Source: Gnetum montanum
Lineage: Eukaryota; Streptophyta; Gnetopsida; Gnetales; Gnetaceae
Assembly: GCA_015680685.1 (NCBI GenBank)
Contig: MNCI01013908.1
Span: 380,481 to 444,480, forward strand
Direction: 5' to 3'
Length of the DNA: 64,000 bases
Position 1 is the stretch's first letter. Each line of letters opens with the position of its first letter. The notes below the pieces were generated by a model, which had not been told where the DNA came from, searched no databases, and saw nothing but the letters and a program-made list of their open reading frames with translations. Made by a program: the position numbers and the translations under genes. Positions 58,475-64,000 of this stretch are shown one piece after another.

Positions 58475-59456
58475 TGATGAGCAACGAGGTACCGCCTACG
58501 CCCAACCATACGAATCACAAGTGTCCATGCATGATCCAGTCGAATTCTGTGGATGGGACTAGTTGTGGATCTAGATCTTTATGCCTTGATCTCAATTCGC
58601 TATTTTCCCACTTGGAATAGTGGTAGCCTTGTCACATATGGTTTAGTCTAGAGTGAGGCATATGATAATTGATGTTGTTTCGGCCTTATGTTACTCCTAA
58701 CAATAATAGAGAAATCAATTACTTAATCTAATTAACAACATAAAGCAAAGTCTAAACTAGCCTACAGGTGATGAGTGTCTATTCCCAGCTTGCCATACAC
58801 ATCTTTTTTATCCACTACTAGGATTACCAAGCACTCTGCTACTGGGCAAGCCAACCAATAACGCTTCTATGATTACTAAGCAAATACGTGTTTACACTAG
58901 AAATTGGTCACACTCATTCTAGCAATTTATTAACATGCATGAAAACATAATTATTAACTAAGTAAATGAAATATAAATTGCATTAAAAGTAAATTTAATC
59001 TAAGTCAAAGTGTTGCAATGAATAAGAATCAATGTTAATCTTATTATCATTCATGGAATGTGTCCAGATACATTGCCACTCAAATAAGATGCCATACAAT
59101 TGACTCAAATCCACACTATGAGCACTCACTAACTATTATCTAAGACTATTCTATTGACCAAAGAATTGCATAAACATGGCTGTGAGTGCATATTTATAGT
59201 TTTTATTGCTAGGCTATGTCAATGGGGCCTCATCGATGCATGATATGATGCATTGATAGAACCACATTGATGGGGCCTCATTGATGAGGCCTAGTTATTG
59301 GGGCCTTGTTGTTGGAGCCTTGTTATCGAAGCCTTGTTGTCAGAGCCTTGTTATTAGAGACTTGTTATTAGGGCTAGGACATCGGAGCTAAGATATTAGA
59401 GCCAATCCAAAAAGTTGACTTCTTATCAAATAACCTAGCTAACTAATGACTCATCA
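58475..59456 (-). repeat. Family D 3' LTR (982 bp)
   Basis: It runs from TGATGAGCAACGAGG to CTCATCA, and is followed by TACCCCCATGAC (polypurine tract in reverse). U3 at 59215-59402 is an array of 14-16-bp units (GGGGCCTTGTTGTTGGAGCC and variants). Confidence 0.82.
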
Positions 59457-61700
59457 TACCCCCATGACTAAATAAAAACTCAACCTTAAGTTAACAAGAT
59501 AGGACTAAGCTTTCTTTACAAAATTGGGAAGGTATGGAATTATTGACTAATGCTAACTATTGATTGACTCTGAGTGTAGCATTACAAAATTTTATTTTAG
59601 TTCATGCATACAAAATGATAATGAAAAAAATATTGGATAGGCTTTGAAGGTTACAAAATTTGCATAGGTCTTTAAGAATCTACTGAAGATGATTCTTCTT
59701 TTTGCCACTAGCAATGGTAGACTTCCAACCTAGATTGTTATGTCAATGCTTCTCTGGTTATATGCAACATTATTGAAGGATGGATTGAAATTTCTTCTCA
59801 TTGCCCCATGGATCTAGTAAACATGTGATACTTGAGTTGCTATCTTGTATGTGCTACGATTTGTCCATGGGCATATCCTCCATTGTTCCTCTCTTAGCTT
59901 TGTTTCCATGCTTGGAAAAAGACCTTCTTCCTTAGGTGTTTCTTTTAGCATAACCTATAGTCACCAAAGGATCAACATTAGTTTTGATAAATTTTCCTTA
60001 ATAATTAACCCTTTTCAGACCCTTTAGTTTTCATTTAAGCACAAGGTGATGATAGGATACTATGCACAAGGCTATGAGGTAACTAAAATCATTAAGTTGT
60101 TCACATTATTTTGATCAATTACTATTAGTTACCATGATGTTCAAAAATAGGATGTTAGAAAAATTTCAAAATTTCAAAGCAGACATCCCTAGCCCCCATG
60201 ATTAATAAGCATAACTTCAGAAGCACACAAGTTTTCAAACAATTGAAACCAAAGGTTTGATTCAGAAGATGACTAAGAAATATTAAACCTGAAGGATATT
60301 TTAATAGAAAAGTAGGAAAAAAGTAAAAAAGTAATTGGAAATGAGAAGTAGTTCCAAAATTATGCATAAATTTAGAGAAATTGTTGTTGATGTTCTAGAA
60401 GATGTGAAGGTTAGTTCGAAGCCAAGATCAACAAAAGTTATCCAAGTGGATCCTCCCCAAAGTAGGCTCCTACCATAATGCCCTTGCATAACCACGTCTA
60501 TAGATATCTATGGGCACCCAAGAAGTTAAATGTAAACCATGCCTTTGTTTAAAACAACAAACAACTGCCATGGTTGGGATGTTGTACTATACTATATAAA
60601 ACCAAAAGGCTCATAATCACATGTAGTAGTGAGGTAAATAATGGGATGAGAAGGGATTACAGATATTGGGATGTAAGGTACTTGACCGTGTTCACAAAAG
60701 GTTCTTGTGAAAAATGTGATTAAGATGATCAACATACCTATCCTTCCAAGTTCAGACCAAGTCCACACCATGAATAGTAACCTCACATTGATGTGTTCCC
60801 TCCGATTGACCACCATGAGTCAAAAACCACCTTAAAGAATGATCATCACTCCAAAAAGAGAAGAAAGGAGAAGAAGGAAGGAATGACCTTAGTTGGAGGA
60901 GTGCCTTCAGGCATGGGTAACATGTCTTTTTAGCCACATAACTAGTTCTTGTAGCCCATTATTGTGTTTAAGGGATGTGCTTTGAATTCCCATTATTGTT
61001 TTTTTCCTTTTTTTTTCTTTTTCTTTTGCATTTTATTTTTTCCCTTTCTTCCTTTTCTTTTTTTTTTGTATTTTTTTTTATTTGTTTGAAATGGTAACCA
61101 CACCATGCAAAGACAAAGCTTCCTTTTTATTAGTTGATGGAGGAGTGATGATACGTTCCAAAAGGAGTCATAAACCACATGAAGGAAGACAAAAAGAAAA
61201 TCAAACAAGTCTCCTTGAGATCACACCCTTACCATTTCCACTTGGTCATTCCTTCTTTCTTCAAGGCATAATGATCATTAATTAATTTTTGTTTTATGAA
61301 AGAAGAACCAAATTTTTTCCATGAAAAAGACCTTTTATTCAAAGAACTGGAGGGATGGATGAGGTGGTCTCACTACTTTACACAATTACTTACCCAATCA
61401 TCTTGATAGCATAACACAAAAACCCAACACATAGCATTGACTTCTACATCATGGCTTGGCAATATTATTAACAAAAACATAAAATACATTCATAAAGAAA
61501 AAAGAGAATGACTCAAGAAAAGAGAAAAATATAAAGAAAAGAAAAATATTAAGAAATGGAAAACATATTAAGAATTAAAAAATTTTAGAAAAAATAAAAA
61601 AATGATTATAAATTGTAAAAATAAAAATAAAAAGGTGAAAAAACACTTATTAGTTCTTGAACTAGGATGGAGCATCTTCGCCATGACTAATCTTATGGCT
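59457..61700 (-). other. Family D 3' non-coding region
   Basis: No gene. It contains the single CCATGCAAAG unit and a nearly pure pyrimidine run (about 60995-61080). An A-rich block (61490-61640) follows, the reverse of the T-rich block of A. The ATCTTCGCCATGACTAATC block (61674) is the counterpart of the A block at 1074. Confidence 0.6.
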
Positions 61701-61774
61701 ACACATTCAAGAGATGGACTATACAATTCCCTGGTTATACATCATCAATTTTCCATCTATCACTATTATTAATT

Positions 61775-62335
61775 TAATTATCATGTAGTAGCACCTCTAA
61801 CATTGTTGATAGTCTCATTTGGATCATTAAGAGATGTATCTTCATTTGGACTTGAAGGTATTTTCATTTTGGGGGATCCAGATGTATTTGCTTCTTCTTC
61901 TTAATTTTCTATTTTAATCCCTAGGTCTTTGTGTTTAATATCTTTTTCTAGTGTATAATCAAAGTGTAAGATATTTGTGTCGAAGTCTGTTTGGTCCATT
62001 TTCTTAAGTCTAGAACTAATAAGTGGATTATTTGCCTTCATGGATCTTTGAAAGAATTTTATATTCTCATTTTCAAGCCACTGGATGTCTTTTGAAATAG
62101 TGGCTACTAGGTAGATTGGTTTTTGCTCATACACTTGCTCTTGAACTTTATTGTGAGTTGTGTTAATATTTTGAATTTTCAGCCCACAACTGCACCCTTA
62201 CTATTAGTAGTGATGCATAGATTCTTTTGTCTCTCCATAGTGCTAGATTCATAACTTCTATTAGGTGTTGAAGTAATGACGAATGTTGGCCTTTGTGTAG
62301 GATTAGAGGACATTGCTTGTGGAAGGAAGGGTATT
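61775..62335 (-). pseudogene. Fragment of an unrecognised coding region in family D
   Basis: Minus-strand pieces read SNPTQRPTFVITSTPNRSYE (about 62310), SSTMERQKNL, then the open piece 62134-61901 (YEQKPIYLVATISKDIQWLE, SSRLKKMDQTDFDTNILHFD). After a TAA comes EEEANTSGSPKMKIPSSPNE. It lies directly upstream of the conserved 3' block, where A has integrase and B has protease, but resembles neither. Charged and low in structure; function unknown. Confidence 0.45.
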
Positions 62336-62437
62336 TCACTTGATTGGCATTATACTAGTTTGGATGAGTTAGTAGGTCCATAAGTGTTGTGCTTATGCAT
62401 GGGAACCATCCTAAAGAAAGGGTGTTTCAAAGATTGT

Positions 62438-63283
62438 TAATGAGCGGTGAGGTACCCCTACATTCAACCATACGAATACAAGCGTTACACGTGCGATCCG
62501 GTCGAACTCTACAGACTAAGTGCCTACATGGCTCATGGAACACTTAAGGTTAATCATTCTTTGTCTTCCCAGAATTACTTGTATTTTTCACGATTGTATG
62601 GTTAAGTAAGTCTGAGCTATATGATTTTTATGTCTTTTATGTTTTATCTCCTATGCTAATGAGGTGAAGGGTGAAGTGACTAATTAACTAACTTTAACTA
62701 ACTAACTAAGCCTTAATTAACCTAGCATCAGCATCCGTTCCCACTTACCGTTCACACCTTGAAACAATGTAACCTTGGTTACCAAACGCTATTCATTATT
62801 GGAATCACCAAGTGTAACGCACGTGCTCGAAGCGGTCGTACTGAATGCAGTTAAATATGGGAGAAGGGTTGAGAGAGATTTAATTAACTAATAAAGCATT
62901 TAAATGATAAACAATAAATAATAGTAATTAAAATCCTATTTAGCCTAGTCCATGCACTACAAGGTTTATCCAAGAAGTTCGTCTTTATTTCCATACACAC
63001 ACTTGTGTTCAGGTACAATATTTGCTTGAATAAAGATCCGTTCACTTTGGAGCTCCTACTGCGGGTACATGGAAATTATTCTATCTCTGGAGAGGAAAAA
63101 CTACCAGAGTTTCACTATGGTTTAGGCCTAAACTTAGAAACAAGGGAGAGCCGCATCTTATTTATAGACTTGGCAGCGCACCACGATATCATGTAAGTGA
63201 TATCGCAGGGGACGACACGATATTGCTTACACGATATCGTAGGGGATGCGATATCGCGGCTGATGCGATATCGCGTCCCATCA
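62438..63283 (-). repeat. B3 3' LTR (846 bp)
   Basis: It begins TAATGAGCGG (one change from TGATGAG) and ends GTCCCATCA. GATATC-centred palindromes at 63184-63274 lie upstream (minus strand) of the TATA region at about 63158-63166. Confidence 0.85.
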
Positions 63284-64000
63284 TACCCCATGACTGAATA
63301 AAAATTTGTCCTCAAGTTCCTTACAAAATATTGGGACGGTATGGGATTATTGACTCAAATGGAACTAATGGTGAATGGGATGACATGTGAACAGATCATC
63401 ATTACAAGACAAGACAAAACTAGTGTTCATGACAATAAGAGTGAACACCTTATACATTTGACATTAGGCCTTATTTGGCAACTGAGAAAGAGAGAGAGAG
63501 AAAGAAGTTTTGCTGCTGCCAATGCCAAGATTGTGCCCTTCATTGTCTATCCATAAGCACACCATCCATCTCATTCTTTGCATAGCTGCTTCAGCACCGA
63601 TCCATTCCAAGTGTTTCCTCCAGATCCAATTTGTTGTTGTATGATTACCATCTACACACATAACACAGTCTTTATATTAGCAAGGGTAAATGAATCATAA
63701 TGCAATTGATACCTTTCTTTGGTAAAAGGTCCATTGGCTGGGTTGTGGTATGGCTGATACGGATCTGGAGATATCATAGTGGTGACTACTGAAGGTGTAG
63801 GAGTTAGGAGAAAATCGAAAAAATTTGGGTCCAAACCCCCATGACTAAGAGCGAACCTCTGATAGTGATCGAATGGAGAAAGAAAAAGAACAAGAAAGAT
63901 GGAGAAAAAGACACAACTATAACACCGATGAAATGGATGTCAAGATGGAAATGAACAAAAAATAGAGTGGATTACAAAAATGTTAAGGAAAATAATTTAA
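63284..64000 (-). other. B3 3' non-coding region (partial)
   Basis: Polypurine tract (minus strand GTCATGGGGTA, 63284-63294), then non-coding sequence collinear with B1 and B2, including the GAGAGAGAGAGAAAG stretch near 63490. Short open frames here are not genes. Confidence 0.7.

Larger units (their letters stand above)
58475..62437 (-). mobile_element. Family D element: 3' LTR and 3' internal part, cut by B3
   Basis: The 3' LTR is 58475-59456; the internal region runs to 62437, where B3 is inserted. The 3' non-coding part shares the family A/B blocks (CCTCCCCAAAGTAGGCTCC at 60449, TAACATGTCTTTTTAGCC at 60919, CACACCATGCAAAG at 61100). It carries a polypurine tract (59457-59468), so D belongs to the same broad lineage with a different LTR. 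Confidence 0.75.
62438..64000 (-). mobile_element. Family B element B3: 3' LTR and start of internal region, cut by window end
   Basis: The LTR 62438-63283 and the sequence after it (TACCCCATGACTG, then a region matching B1 14386-15120) show the same orientation and layout as B1 and B2. Whether it keeps RT and integrase cannot be seen. The left target site would be ATTGT (62433-62437). Confidence 0.82.

Overview
The window reads as heterochromatic, repeat-dense DNA from a land plant with a large genome. I see no intact single-copy host gene. Nearly all of it is LTR retrotransposons of the Ty3/gypsy superfamily in several states: tandem, nested, solo-LTR, internally deleted, and one element carrying an extra antisense gene. 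The plant call rests on the Athila-like and Tat-like polyprotein features, a tRNA-Asp-type primer site, dual RNase H domains and a tRNA-derived SINE-like box. The species cannot be named from the sequence; the density of decayed elements would suit a gymnosperm, fern or similar large genome. Single N characters at 10474 and 38240 mark joins of unknown length.

Layout. (1) 1-13024 plus fragments to 20800: family A, an Athila-like Ty3/gypsy element on the + strand arranged as a tandem series, i.e. internal 3' part (1-3086), LTR (3087-3967), complete but decayed internal region with gag, protease, RT, RNase H and integrase (3968-12196), LTR (12197-13024), then a third 5'-truncated LTR (13025-13629 and 20660-20800). 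(2) 13630-20659: family B copy B1 on the - strand, inserted into that third LTR. (3) 20801-22376: old repeat debris. (4) 22382-39702: element C, a Tat/Ogre-like Ty3/gypsy element on the + strand with a perfect 5-bp target duplication (AGAAC). (5) 39708-43394: AT-rich debris and an old family A/D 3' region. (6) 43395-50963: copy B2 on the - strand, with target duplication ATAAT. (7) 50964-56345: a decayed + strand element whose long coiled-coil reading frame is split by a solo B LTR (52541-53343, duplication ATGAT) and which ends in a D-type LTR. (8) 56346-58474: AT-rich repeats with a SINE-like piece. (9) 58475-62437: family D element on the - strand. (10) 62438-64000: the 3' end of a further B copy (B3).

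The most interesting object is in element C. Between protease and reverse transcriptase, on the opposite strand (28600-32693), lies a decayed gene of eight exons. All seven introns have GT-AG ends, and the reading phase is preserved across every junction for 1108 codons. Its first exons encode an FCP1/NIF-type (CTD-phosphatase-like, HAD fold) domain that lacks the catalytic aspartates. It continues into an unrecognised large domain, a coiled coil and a very acidic tail. It looks like a host-derived or element-borne gene carried antisense inside the interval that Ogre-type elements are known to splice out.

Families A and B appear to work as a pair. B copies keep LTRs, primer site, polypurine tract, gag and protease but lack RT, RNase H and integrase; B1 and B2 appear to share the same breakpoints and their gag is homologous to that of A. 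B is therefore best read as a gag-only non-autonomous family depending on an A-like partner.
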